Source: Dasypus novemcinctus (Eukaryota > Chordata > Mammalia > Cingulata > Dasypodidae). From it: a stretch of 64,000 nucleotides of DNA. The stretch spans positions 89,985,675 to 90,049,674 of the forward strand of contig NC_080683.1 in NCBI RefSeq assembly GCF_030445035.2, written 5' to 3'. Made by a program: the position numbers and the translations under genes. Positions 1-10,009 of this stretch are shown here, one piece after another (position 1 is the first letter of the stretch; each line of letters opens with the position of its first letter). A model generated the notes under the pieces. It had not been told where the DNA came from. It worked only from the letters and a program-made list of their open reading frames with translations, and searched no databases.

Positions 1-979
1 TCATCACCATTACAGCAATTTACTTTTAATGGTGAAATGTGTTGCTGAAAGCACTGAGGGAACACCCTTCTGGGTGGGATATGATTTTCTTCCTTTAGCC
101 TTACCTAACCAGGGACTGATTCTTTCCCTGAACACAACAAAATGAGCTTATATCTGATACAACAGAGTTGGGGATGACATCGAAACTAAGTTTCTATGCC
201 CAGGAAAAAGTAAGCATTTGAATAAAATGGAATAACTAAGACAAAAGAAGATAGATTTTTAAGGTTTGTGTGGAATTCAGAAAAACATTTGTTTTAGAGT
301 GCCTTTAGACTTAAGAAGAAGCAGCTTTAACTATTTGTATCACCTGCATATTAACCCTACAAATATGATAAAAAATTTTGTTTTACCGATTAGATCCAAG
401 TGTTGATATAAACAGCATTTTTCAAACAGTTGAAGTCATTATTGTTGAAACCTGTAAAGTCATAGCTTCTTGGGAGTCAAGGAAAATGACCAAAACAATT
501 TTGCAAATTAGCACACTTTCTCATTGAAGGATGATCAGAGAAAGGAGACCAGCATGGTGATGCATCTAGAAATCATATTAGGTGAAGAGTTAAAATGAAA
601 TATATACTTCTGGAGGAAATGAAAAGAAATATCAGGGATATTGTTAAAGGTTTATCATATGGATAAAGGAGTAGACTTATTCTGTCTAAATCCAAAGAGT
701 AGGAGAAGACAGACTTTGACTCAACGTAAGAACAATTTAATAATAAAAATAATCACCTACTTGACATTGAAGTGAAGAATATTTGCATAGTCTTAATAAT
801 TTTTAAATTTTCTTAAATTTACACTCTTAGAAATACCCTACACACAAATTATAAAATATTTAAATATGACTACAGAATAGTGTTACCAGTTTTGACATGT
901 AAAGATTATGGTTCTTGGAAAGTTCAAGATGGAAGAGGAAAGAATGGTGTTGCAAGAATGAAGGTGTGAATATTCTTGC
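1..979. other. AT-rich intergenic sequence, nothing recognised
   Basis: No repeat family, exon or RNA gene is recognisable here. The sequence is AT-rich, with stops frequent in all frames. The only open frame of note (860-1069, minus) has no family resemblance and runs into the LTR that follows. Confidence 0.5.
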
Positions 980-2134
980 TGAGTATAATAGTTTGATATT
1001 ATTTATGAATTCCAAAAAAAAGATATTTGATTGTGTTTGTAAATTGGTCTGTTCCTCTGGGCATGACACCTGTTGATTGTATTAGATTCAGCTGAGATGT
1101 CTTTGCTTATATTATGTTAAGATTTGGGTTTTGATTTGACCACATTTTAGGACGTGCAGAAATGAGTCCCCAACGTCTTGGTGGGCTGATAAAACAGACT
1201 CTCACACAGAAGTAGAGACACAGAGAAGAAGAACACAGAGGAAGAAAGATAGTTTATTAGATACAGCAGAGGCCCTAGGAAGAGAGATGATTTTGTGAGC
1301 TGACCTTGTGAGAGAACAGAGCAGCTGAGCCCAGAAAGAAACAAGCACTGGGGAAAGAGACAGCCTTATCCCAGACTACAGCTAAGATCAGAGGAAACTG
1401 GGACCACAGAGCCGTAAGAGGAAGAAAGAAGACTGAACCCTCACAAATGTCACAACAGACTTTAGGTGAGAAAATAGCTCTATGGCACCTTGAATTGGAC
1501 TCTTTAGGGCCTTGTGACTGTAAGCTTCTACCCTAAATAAATACTGTAGCAGTTTGATATAATTGATGAATTCCAAAAAGAAATATTGGATTATACTTAT
1601 AATCTGATCTGTACCTGGGCATGATTGAGTTACAATTAGGCATTGAATCCCCATCTCTTAGTGGGTGGGGACTCACAGATAAAAGTCATAGCAAAGAACA
1701 GAGTTGGGGGTTTCTGATATTGGAGTTTTGATGTTGGAATTTGATGATGAAGACTTAAGCTGGAGCCCCAGGAAGTCAGCATGCAGAGGAAAGAGAAGCC
1801 AGCCATAGGAAGGAAGGAACCTTGAACCCAGAGGAAAGCAAACCCCAGGAATGTAGAAACCCAGGAAGCCCGAACCCTCCCAGATGTCGGCAGCCATCTT
1901 GCTCCAAATAGACTTTAGTGAGGGAAGTAAATTATGCTTTATGGCCTGGTATCTGTAAGCTCCTACCCCAAATAAATATCTATCCTTTATAAAAACCAAT
2001 CAATATCTGGTATTTGGCATCAGCACCCTTTTGGCTGACTAATACAAATACCCTTTATAAAAGTCAACAGGTTTCTGGTACATTGCATTCCTGGCTACAT
2101 TGCATTTCTGGTACATTTCTGGCTAACTAATATA
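980..2134 (+). mobile_element. Outer MaLR/MST-like LTR, split by a second LTR
   Basis: The outer LTR occupies about 980-1544 and resumes at 2047-2134. Its 5' part opens with a TTTGATATTATTTATGAATTCC-type segment shared with the inner LTR and the minus-strand LTR at 58983-59693. Its 3' part carries the AATAAATA and TATAAAAG-CAACAG block and the CTAACTAATA end typical of MaLR LTRs. The two pieces join in the correct order once the inner element is removed, so this was one LTR interrupted later. The 3' end has a small internal duplication around TTTCTGGTACAT. The outer boundaries are approximate because I saw no clear flanking duplication. Confidence 0.7.
1545..2046 (+). mobile_element. Inner MaLR/MST-like solo LTR with 5-bp target duplication
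   Basis: This 502-bp LTR begins TGTAGCAG and ends CTAATACA. It is flanked by a perfect 5-bp duplication, aatac, at 1540-1544 and 2047-2051. A 5-bp duplication is typical of ERVL/MaLR (class III) integration. The 3' part has an AATAAATA poly(A)-signal region near 1970 followed by the GGTATTTGGCATCAGCA block and the GACTAATACA terminus. No coding sequence remains, so it is a solo LTR. The exact subfamily needs a RepBase or Dfam comparison. Confidence 0.82.
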
Positions 2135-3149
2135 CTGACACAGTTGGGAATGATGATGTGGTGCCTTAAGGTGGTAGAACAACAAATAATTTCTTCATTA
2201 TATCACTTTAAAATACCAATGGAAGATCTAAAATAATAATCATCAAAGTCAGGATCATGAAGAAGGGTTAAGTGTAAGTGAGCTAAATTCTCCACTTTTT
2301 GAGTAGGAAGGAATAAGTCATTATTAAAATTATAAGTCTACACATAAAAGTATAAACCAAGAACCCGAAATCACCTTCATTTATTTATTCAACTCCTAAT
2401 CCCAAACCACTGAGAACTTTAATGGCCACTGCAGACTTATGTCATATATGTATCAATCAGCCTTGGCTCTCCCTTGCTGTGCAACAATCTATTCAGGCAT
2501 CCCTTTCTTTTGCCAATCCTCACATACAATTCCAAACATTTCCTGCAGTTTTCAGAGTTACAACTCCTGCCCGACCTCCTTGTTAATTGAGATTGAGAAC
2601 ACATTCTCTTAAATGATCTTCTAAGTACCTCAACATACTTCTGAAATTACATTTTCCTCCCTACCAAAAATCCTAAAATGTATCTATATTCATGTATTAA
2701 TTTTCTTCTTCTTTCCTGGCTAATAATTATCCCTCCTTTCTTCTAGACCTGCCCTTTGTGTTCAAGCTCTTGACTAGTCACTGACACCGGACCTAATGCT
2801 TTTGCTCATTGCCTCTTTCAGTCATCTTCCTATCTCTATTCCGGACCCTCTCTCCCCGTTCTAAAATGTGCTGTGGAGGAGAACAGAATTGAACAGGACA
2901 TTTGAAACTCCTTTCTACACTGAGTCTCCATGATTGAATGGCACAATGATCCAAATGTTACTCTTTATTTTGTTTTGTAATTATTATTGTGTGTGTGTGT
3001 TTGTGTGTGTGTAATACAATGGAGAAAATTGTATTCAGTGGAATTGTTTTCAGATGAAATATAATCAGATTTCTGATGCACAGGGGAAAGTTTGGGGAGA
3101 AAAGAGCAAATCTGAAATGCATTGGCTTATTTGTTTTATCTTTCATTTG
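2135..3149. other. Intergenic sequence with one (TG)n tract
   Basis: A pyrimidine-rich part at about 2430-2870 could be an old LINE2-type fragment on the plus strand, but I cannot match it confidently. The rest is AT-rich and unassigned. A minus-strand frame at 2958-3146 depends on the microsatellite and is not a gene. Confidence 0.4.
2989..3012. repeat. (TG)n microsatellite, interrupted
   Basis: About twelve TG dinucleotides with one TTTG interruption, read directly from the sequence. Confidence 0.95.
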
Positions 3150-3262
3150 ATCTGTAAGCTCCTTAGGAGTCCTAAGCCCTATACAAATTTGTGTCCCTTA
3201 AAGTACCCAGCACAATGTCTAAATATATAGCAATACCCAAGAAATATCACTTAAGTTAGTGA
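3150..3262 (+). mobile_element. LINE2 3'-end fragment
   Basis: The order ctgtaagctcctta, then gtgtcc, then cccagcacaatgtct, then the AT-rich tail matches the L2 3' untranslated end (gctccttgagg ... cagcgcctagcacagtgcc ... caataaat). It is old and diverged. About 300 bases of unassigned AT-rich DNA separate it from the ERVK-like LTR. Confidence 0.6.
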
Positions 3263-3559
3263 ATAACAAATATTCATTTTGTGAACCACCAACAATGAAA
3301 AGATTTCTAAAAGTAAAAAGAAATAAATATGAAAAAAAATTGTTTGCACTGAAATGTTTACTTTTAAGAGAAAAAAAACTTGCTTCTATTTGTATTCAGC
3401 AATATTTTAAATTATTAATAGACTTCAGAAAAATCTCCTATCCCAAATTCAAATCATCTCAAACATAATGAAAACTCTAAATGGTAATGAAAAAGCTTTA
3501 ACTAGCTGAAAGGTAACACCAAGTTCTATGATGCCTTTTCTCTAAATAATAAATGTAAT

Positions 3560-3565
3560 ATTTAA
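3560..3565. repeat. Left target-site duplication of ERVK-like LTR (atttaa)
   Basis: This pairs with atttat at 4588-4593, with five of six bases identical. Six-base duplications are typical of betaretrovirus-like (class II) integration. Confidence 0.7.
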
Positions 3566-3832
3566 TGCGGTCACCCCTCCGGCTGAAGTGTGGTTTGCTG
3601 GCCTGGCAGGGGAGCGGCCGCGGTAGGCCTAATTCCGCTGCCCCCATAATAGGGTGGTTGGTCGGGCCCACCGCCACCCCTGAAGGAAGCTCGGCATGGG
3701 CGCAGAGTGCCCTCGGGTCTCCCCTTCTCGGCAGCCATGCTTCCGCGGCCACCCCTCCTCCCAGATGGCGCCACCCGATGCCTTGTGGGGCGGCACCCTT
3801 CTTCTTCCTTCTCCCTGCGCAGGCGCAGGGCA

Positions 3833-3950
3833 GAAAATTCCAGTCTGCCCTTTTCCCCTCCCCCGACAGCAGCAACAGCCAGGCGTGGGCGGAAAAATCC
3901 AGCCCGCCCTTTTCCCTTCCCCCGACAGCAGCAACAGCCAGGCGTGGGCG
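3833..3950 (+). repeat. U3 tandem repeat, about 59-bp unit, two units
   Basis: Each unit runs from a (T)CCAG-TCTGCCCTTTTCCC segment through CCCCCGACAGCAGCAACAGCC to GGCGTGGGCGG. The exact nonamer GCGTGGGCG occurs at 3883-3891 and 3942-3950, 59 bases apart. That nonamer is the established consensus of EGR1-type zinc fingers. A degenerate third unit follows (ctgccctccaccccagcaac). The array resembles the enhancer repeats of other retroviral U3 regions. Activity is inferred, not shown. Confidence 0.8.
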
Positions 3951-3990
3951 GGAAACTCAAGTCTGCCCTCCACCCCAGCAACAGCAGCCA

Positions 3991-4123
3991 CCAATCCCTA
4001 AACCCTGCCCCTTCCCCCAGCAACAGCGACAGCCAATCCCTAACCACCACCCCTCCCCCGTCCAGTACCGCCCACTGACCTTTCGCCAGCAACCAATCAG
4101 AACAGGGCGGGGCTTCGACCAAT
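3991..4123 (+). promoter_or_regulatory. CCAAT-box cluster and GC box of LTR promoter
   Basis: CCAAT occurs at 3991-3995, 4033-4037, 4093-4097 and 4119-4123. The last two lie in the strong NF-Y form CCAATCAG. GGGCGGGGC (Sp-type) lies at 4105-4113, between the two proximal CCAAT boxes. Spacing to the TATA box (18 bases from the last CCAAT) is compact. All four CCAAT boxes are also recognisable in copy 2. Confidence 0.7.
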
Positions 4124-4140
4124 CAGCCTTCCCCAGCCCC

Positions 4141-4147
4141 TATAAAA
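4141..4147 (+). promoter_or_regulatory. TATA box of ERVK-like LTR copy 1
   Basis: TATAAAA follows the CCAAT/GC-box cluster. Transcription would be expected to start about 25-30 bases downstream, near 4170, and so define the U3/R boundary. Confidence 0.75.
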
Positions 4148-4163
4148 CTGTTGCCTCTCCCTC

Positions 4164-4169
4164 AATAAA
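4164..4169 (+). terminator. Poly(A) signal AATAAA of ERVK-like LTR copy 1
   Basis: AATAAA lies only 23 bases after the start of the TATA box, at or just before the expected start site. The signal would then be in U3, present at the 3' end of a genomic RNA but absent from the 5' end. A GT-rich segment (ttgcgtgtttaccttgtc) follows at the usual distance for cleavage. Confidence 0.7.
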
Positions 4170-4270
4170 GTTGGACTTGCGTGTTTACCTTGTCTCCGCG
4201 GTAGTTCTTCTGCCGTGCGCCCTCCAGTCCTGAGAGCCCCCGACAAGGGCCTGGCCTCCCTTGTCCCCAG

Positions 4271-4410
4271 TTCGTCGCCTGCTTCTCCGGGCGACCCCTT
4301 CGTCGCCTGCTTCTCCGGGCGACCCCTTCGTCGCCTGCTTCTCCGGGCGACCCCTTCGTCGCCGGCTTCGCCGGGCGACCCCTTCGTCGCCGGCTTCGCC
4401 GGGCGACCCC
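4271..4410 (+). repeat. R/U5 tandem repeat, 28-bp unit, five units
   Basis: Five head-to-tail 28-base units begin ttcgtcgcc and end gggcgacccc. The first three carry TGCTTCTCC and the last two GGCTTCGCC. In the latter, CCGGC-TTC-GCCGG forms a perfect 5-bp stem with a 3-base loop. Because 28 is not a multiple of three, the reading frame shifts with every unit, which argues against a coding role. Copy 2 of this LTR has only two units. Confidence 0.92.
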
Positions 4411-4587
4411 GTCAGCCGAACCGCGCAACCCCTTGTGAGACCGATCCCTCGTCTGCTGCCGGACTGACCCCTCGTCCCAAGTGGGACCGACCCCTCGTCC
4501 CAAGCGGGACCGACCCCTCGTCCAGAGCTGGACCGACCCCTCGTCCGCAGCCAGACCCCACCTCTACCGACCGAGCAAGCCGCCGCA

Positions 4588-4593
4588 ATTTAT
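4588..4593. repeat. Right target-site duplication of ERVK-like LTR (atttat)
   Basis: Partner of 3560-3565 with one mismatch. Confidence 0.7.
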
Positions 4594-4634
4594 TTTTATT
4601 ATCATGTATTTAAAAAGCATACATTAATATTGAA

Positions 4635-4870
4635 CATTCTAAATCAGATTTCCTGGGTTCAAATTTCAGAACTATGCAATTGACCTTGGGTAAACGTTTA
4701 ACTCTCTAGACCTTATCTTTCTCAACTATAAAAGTAGCCAAATAATACCTCTTTTATGAGGTTAAATATGAACATTAAATGGTACTTTGCTTTTAAGGAA
4801 TTTGGTATAGTATGCAGCACATAGTAAATCTCTTATCACTATTAAGTTTTAAACATTATTCCAGATTACA
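4635..4870 (+). mobile_element. MIR SINE
   Basis: It follows the MIR order: cctgggttcaaattt, then tgaccttgggtaaacgtttaa, ctctaga, tttctcaactataaa, tgaggttaaat, and finally gcagcacatagtaaat. It is diverged and ancient. The tRNA-like head is mostly lost. Confidence 0.75.
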
Positions 4871-5589
4871 AGCCCAGCTGACAATTTTTCTTTCCTTAAG
4901 GATTCTTTACCAATAAAGACAAAAACTATATTCTTTTTTTTTTAACACTCCAATAGCTATTTTTGGAATTCAAAAAACTATATTCTAATCATTGCTTATA
5001 AATTAAGACTATTCAACAATTACTACTGTTTTAAAGAGAATGTTTAATTCATCACAAATATTCATGATAAAGCTTATTTCATAACATCCTATGGCTGCTC
5101 TAAAAGAATGCTATTTTATTATATTGAGATTTATTTAGACTTGCAAATGTTCAACAAGAGTTTAAAAGAAAGGGATTATCAATGGAGAAGTTTTAGGGAA
5201 AAAAGAGTAAAGAATGAAAATGAAAGCATTTTCTGCAAAATATATAGTAATTTTTAATCTATTCTTAATTTTGCAATCCACTTAATACCCTGTTTTATAA
5301 TAGTACATTTAAAATTAGTTTAAACCTATCACTTTTTAAAAATTTATTTCACAGCTTTCAGAATTCTAGTGATTCTGATCCAAAATACATGTTTTTTAAG
5401 TTGCACATGGATGAGTAATATCATATTTCCTTTGGTTGTTTCCTTGAAAGAAATTAGGACTTCTTTCAAAGAAGAAAACATGGTGTGTTTTGAGAGTAAA
5501 TAGTCTTGGATTTTGAAGACTATGTCAGGCATACCCAGAATTTAGAAGATAGATCTACCTTATTTACAGTTACCTATAACTTTGTGAAG
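4871..5589. other. AT-rich intergenic sequence, nothing recognised
   Basis: No repeat or coding family is recognised. The 62-codon minus-strand frame at 5344-5532 has no recognisable motif. Confidence 0.4.
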
Positions 5590-6160
5590 ATGATGGGAAG
5601 TGGAATGGTTTCCTCTTCAGATTGGAATGAGACAAGGATATCCACTACTTCCAGTTCATAGTTATATAGCTAATGTAATAAGAAAGAAAAGGTGTATGAA
5701 TTGGAAAGGAAGGGTGAATAGTATTTTCTTAGTAGACCACATCAAATTCCAAAATCATATACAAAAAAAAACAATGGAATTAATAAGTTAATATATGAGG
5801 GTCTTTGATAAAAGGTCAACATACATAAATTAATTCTATTTCTATATACTTGCAACACATAATTAGAAAAAGAATTTTTAGAACAGCACCATTTATAGAA
5901 GCAAATCAGGAATTACAAAGATCTAGAAATAAATCTAATGAAAGATGTGTAAGATCTCTACAGAGCAAACCTTAAAACAGTACTGAGAACAATTAAAAAC
6001 CTAAATAAATTTTGGGGGGAGGAATTTCAGGTATATGTGCTGTGTTTAAGAATTTCAAAATTCATTTAAAATCCTAGCAGATATTTATTCTGAGTAAATT
6101 AACAAGGTAATTCTAAGTTTTATATATAATTTATGTAAAAATTCAAAATATCAGCTCAAG
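5590..6160 (+). mobile_element. L1 ORF2 fragment (reverse transcriptase region)
   Basis: Segments such as cagattggaatgagacaaggatatccact and, further on, gaacagcaccatttatagaagca and aaataaatctaatgaaagatgtgtaagatctctac follow the order of L1 ORF2 downstream of the catalytic core. Stops and frameshifts are frequent, so it is a dead, old copy. The 63-codon frame at 5600-5791 is a remnant of this ORF. Confidence 0.75.
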
Positions 6161-6860
6161 GTTAGAAAGAGAAGGCAATGAGCAAGGGCTCAAGACTCTG
6201 ACATCAGTCATTCCCCAAAGACCCAGCCCAGGGGGCTTATCCTACAATGAAGACCAGAGTCAACACCTCGCACACATATACTACACACACACTAAGAGCA
6301 ATCAGCTTTTCAGCAGCACTCAATGCTTACAAATGAGTCAACATTTTTAAAAAATCACCAGGTATTTAAGAACAGCATTTAATGTGAATGACAGTCTAAA
6401 ACAAACAAAAAATGAGCAACTAGGGAAAAGAAACCATAAATATTATATACCTTGTAGAGATAAAAGAACACATTGCATATATGACACGAAATGCTTTAAA
6501 AAAAAAAAAAGACCATATTAAGGAAAAGGGGAAGAAGTGCTCTCAAAGTATTGTAGAAGACATAAAAATATCCAAGTGAAGAACTGGATGATAAAGATGA
6601 GGAAAACTTCCAGAAAGTAGAGCAAAAGTCAAATAGAAAATACTAGAAGACAAAAGATGAGAAATTAGATGATTAGTCCATTAGGTGTATATCTAAATTT
6701 TAAAAGTTTCAGAAGAGAGAGTACAAGAAACAGAAGGAAGGAAATTACCAAAGAGTTAATTCAAAAAATTTCCCAGAACTGTAGGGCATGCATTTCAAAC
6801 TGAAAGGGCTGACAGACTGTCCAGCACCACTTAACTACAGAAACCCCAATGATAATATTC
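6161..6860 (+). mobile_element. Probable old LINE-derived sequence, unassigned
   Basis: The purine-rich plus strand with phrases such as aaaaaatttcccagaactg and actgaaagggctgacagactg...cagcac is reminiscent of mammalian L1M non-coding or 5' regions. The family is uncertain and no coding frame persists. Confidence 0.35.
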
Positions 6861-8470
6861 AGACATCCCCTATATTTATTTTTATTTTCAATTCAATTGA
6901 CCCTAAGAACCTCACTCTTTTTAACCCAAAAATATCCATCAAGAAATTTCCATGAATATGTTAAAATTTTCTCCACTGCCATGAGTTAAAAAAATGAGCT
7001 TCAGTGTATAGAAAGTTTATCCCTTTTTGAATGGGCACTAAATCAAATGGATATTTACTTAGAACAGTATTTGGCCAGGCAATAGACAATAGAAAAACAT
7101 TATACAATCTACCCAATATACAAATAAATAAGTATATATTATATAAATGAAACAAAATCTCACAATACGATATTTACTATTACTACTTGCAATACATTCT
7201 AATCAATCCTATTCTATTTTGTTTAATGAGATAAACACTGCTATGGAGACTCAATAAATTTATTTCCCAATGTATTGGGACACAGAATTTAAAAGCACTG
7301 CCTTTTAGACTAAATGTGCAATGAAATTTACTTGAAAGTTCCTTTCAACTGAGTTCTTTTTAATGCTAGTGAAATTATGAAATATTATAGTTATTTTAAA
7401 TTATTTTGAAAGTGTTGAATAAGTTTGAGAAAGCATTCTTGTAGGTAAGAAGCATAAATTAAGATATTTTATTTTTAACTCTCGGTATGAATAGCTGAGA
7501 TCTTGCACATTGTTTCTATCTTACTACTTTCTACCTCACTAATGGTCTTGAAGACCATGTTTGGTTTTTACAGTAATGTGGTAGATCTGCTTTATTGTTA
7601 AAATGGTGATTAAGCCTATCAACTGCCTTAACAGATGTAGCTGAATCAATATTATTCATTTTAAAGATTACTGAAGGAGTGAATACTATTAAGTTTTCTT
7701 TATGGCATCTAATGACCCATGCTAAACATATTTGCCAATTATCAACATCTTAAATTTTACAGCTTCATATGTCATTTACTAAGGGAAAGAGGAATTCAAA
7801 GACATAGCAGGTTCTCTAATATATGTCTAAATTTCCCATTAAACTTAAAATAGTATTTTTTCATTCTTTCAGTAAGTATACTATTTTTTTCTGAAGCTTC
7901 CTTTGTTCATGCTTCTGAATAAATCCATATCCAGACCTGTCCTTTATGTTTACTTTTATGCATTCAAAGGGATAATATTTTTATGGACATTACTGCTGAA
8001 ATACAGTGAATTAATTGGCAGAATTCTAGAATTATCTTAGGGAACACCAATCCTCTTTAAATTTGATGACAAAGAACAGTTAAAGATCTATGAGCAGTGA
8101 ATGACCATAATTTTAAAGGGTAGGAGGTAATAATCTGAAGACATAATCCAAATGAAACACAAAGTACAATAGAATTTTATTTGCTTAACTCCTCAGAACC
8201 CCCAGAACTTCCTGTCTGCCTGTCGCACCCCCCCACCTCAGTTTTCAGTGTAATATTGTACTAGTTATCTTATATCTCTTTTCCTATTTCTCCATTTTCT
8301 ATTTCTTCTCTCCCCCATAAAACCTGCTTCCTTTTTCCTTTAGTTGAAAAATAAAGACATTCCATTCTTAAGTTTCTTTTTTAAAAAGTCACTTTTAGAT
8401 TATTTCCCTCAATTTACCATTGCATGGGCCAGTTATCCTAGACAGACAAAAGTTTCTCTTTCATTCCACA
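6861..8470. other. Intergenic sequence, no repeat recognised
   Basis: About 1.6 kb of AT-rich DNA with no repeat that I can name and no frame longer than 64 codons. The part at 7440-7760 is less simple in composition and may be unique sequence. Confidence 0.4.
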
Positions 8471-8690
8471 CTGCACTGTCAATATAGTGGCCACTCACCA
8501 CACGTGTTTATTTACATTTAAACTTAAATTAAATTTAAGAAAAAATTAAGTGTCTGAATTGCATTAGCCACAGTTCAAGTATTCAAGAGCCACTTGTGGC
8601 TAGTGACCTAGCATACAGAAAAGCACAGATATAGGATGTTTCCATTATTGCAATCGCACCGCTTGACACAGCTCTTGGAATTTACCAAGA
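8471..8690 (+). mobile_element. MER5A-like hAT-Charlie MITE
   Basis: It contains cactgtcaatatagtggccactc...cacgtg, an AAATTTAAATT-rich centre, gcattagccac...tcaagt, caagagccacttgtggctagtgacc and a terminal acagctct. This matches the near-palindromic MER5A structure (actgtccaatatggtagccactagccacatgtgg ...). Confidence 0.8.
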
Positions 8691-9229
8691 GGAATAGGAA
8701 TCCATATGGCTGTCTTCCACAGCTGATGGCTATAAACGTGAACTAAAGGCTATAGGTCCTTCAGGACCTGAAAAATATGACTGAATAATCTCTACAGAAG
8801 CAAGCAAACTTCCTGAAAAAATAAAACAATACACAAAAACCAAAATAAAAAATTTCTTCTTTTTTTTTTTTTTTTTCTGAAAAGGGCTGCAAACAGTTTG
8901 ATTGGGTTTTGGTTTTCAATTTATAGAATCAACTCATGGAAATAGCCATGGAAACAGAGCTGTTCTACAAAGCACTGTGTGATATTTGTATCAGAGGAGA
9001 TGAGAGAAGGAAGCAGTATTTACCTATTTCAATAGCAAAGTCCTACATACATAGTTATCTTTTGAAAATGTTCCTGCTTTAGAAGTTAAAAAAAATTGTT
9101 TTCAAACTTCAGAAGAATTTGAGCCCACCATATACAAAAGGGCTGGGGCTATGCATTGTTTCAATTCTAGTCAATACAAATTAATTAAATACCTCCTATG
9201 AGGAATACCCCCTGCTGAGACTATAAAGG
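8691..9229. other. Intergenic sequence with a T-rich run
   Basis: A T-run lies at about 8857-8876. Otherwise it is unassigned and contains no gene. Confidence 0.4.
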
Positions 9230-9790
9230 CAATAATAACAAAATCCTGGTGCTGAGGAAGCTAACAGTCCAAGAAAACTGGTCTGAGCTTAAGTAACTGT
9301 AAAGGCAGGTGGGCTAGGAGAAGCACAAGAAAAGATGAAATTAATATGGAGAATCAAGAAAGAGAAAATTCTTTCCAAATTCAGGAGAGGAAAAGAGAAG
9401 AGAGGCAGAAATGGCTGCGTAAGGATTTTAAGCAGGCCTTGATGTTGAAGGAGCTCAATGGGCCATATCAGGCAGAGAGAATAGCATCTGCAAATGGGCA
9501 TAACCCAGTGAGGAGCTACAGGCAGAACATATTAGCCAGAAGAGTGCTGTGACCAGGCCACATACAGCACTTGTGGAGAACAGCCAGGGACAGGTCATGA
9601 GGCTATGTTGAGGTGATATTGTAGAGAGCCTTGAATAAAAGGGAGACATGCGTCATCTGGTTGTTGATGATGATGATGTCAGAAAATTAGAGGGACAAAT
9701 TAAAAATAAAGAGGTAATGGAAAATTCTGTGAGCTTCCAGATCTTTCCGGTTCCATAAGTCTATGCTAGAGATGACCATCAAAATAGCAA
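9230..9790 (-). mobile_element. LINE2-like fragment, reverse orientation
   Basis: The plus strand reads like the reverse complement of an L2 3' region: gaggaagctaacagtcc, a GA-rich middle, ggattttaagcaggcc, cagagagaatagcatctgcaaa, aacagccagggacaggtc and gtagagagccttgaataaaaggg. Frames on both strands here (9289-9649) have no family similarity and come from this repeat. Confidence 0.5.
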
Positions 9791-9794
9791 CTGA

Positions 9795-9990
9795 CACTGG
9801 TTAAAACTTTACAGTTTAAAAAGTGCTTTCATGTTCATAATCTCATTAAATAAATCCTTACAGCAGTGATGTGCAATAGGTCTTATTATCTCTATTTTTT
9901 AAATGATGTAGATTTTTATAACTTGCCCAAACTTACAAAATAACCAGCAGAAGCTAAATTAAAAAAATAAATTTTCCAGTTGTCAAATGC
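9795..9990 (-). mobile_element. MIR SINE, reverse orientation
   Basis: Reverse-complement MIR order: tttaaaaagtgctttcatgttcataatctcatt, gtcttattatctctatttt, and aacttgcccaaacttacaaaataaccagcagaagc. The last is the usual complement of the MIR core. Confidence 0.7.
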
Positions 9991-10009
9991 TCTCATTGTT
10001 CCACTATAG

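Larger units (their letters stand above)
3566..4587 (+). mobile_element. Solo class II (ERVK/betaretrovirus-like) LTR, copy 1
   Basis: This 1,022-bp, strongly GC- and CpG-rich LTR begins TGCGG and ends CCGCA, a perfect terminal inverted pair, between 6-bp duplications that differ at one base. In order it carries a 59-bp tandem U3 repeat (about 3833-3950), four CCAAT boxes (3991, 4033, 4093, 4119), a GC box (4105-4113), a TATA box (4141-4147), AATAAA (4164-4169) and five 28-bp repeats (4271-4410). No gag, pol or env sequence adjoins it, so it is a solo LTR left by LTR-LTR recombination. Copy 2 at 33798-34790 is about 94-95% identical by eye, apart from differences in repeat number. Long open frames across it on both strands reflect GC richness, not genes. 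Confidence 0.85.

Noticed and set aside
3774-3790. tggcgcc as a lysine-tRNA primer binding site
   Set aside because: It lies inside the LTR (in U3), not just after the LTR 3' end, and does not extend to an 18-base match.
4271-4410. CRISPR-like regular repeat
   Set aside because: The 28-bp units are directly head-to-tail with no spacers, inside an LTR of a vertebrate genome.
3565-4613. Long overlapping open frames on both strands (up to 222 codons)
   Set aside because: They lie wholly in the CpG-rich LTR, cross tandem repeats whose unit length is not a multiple of three, have proline/alanine/arginine-rich low-complexity content and no domain. The same happens in copy 2 (33624-34829).
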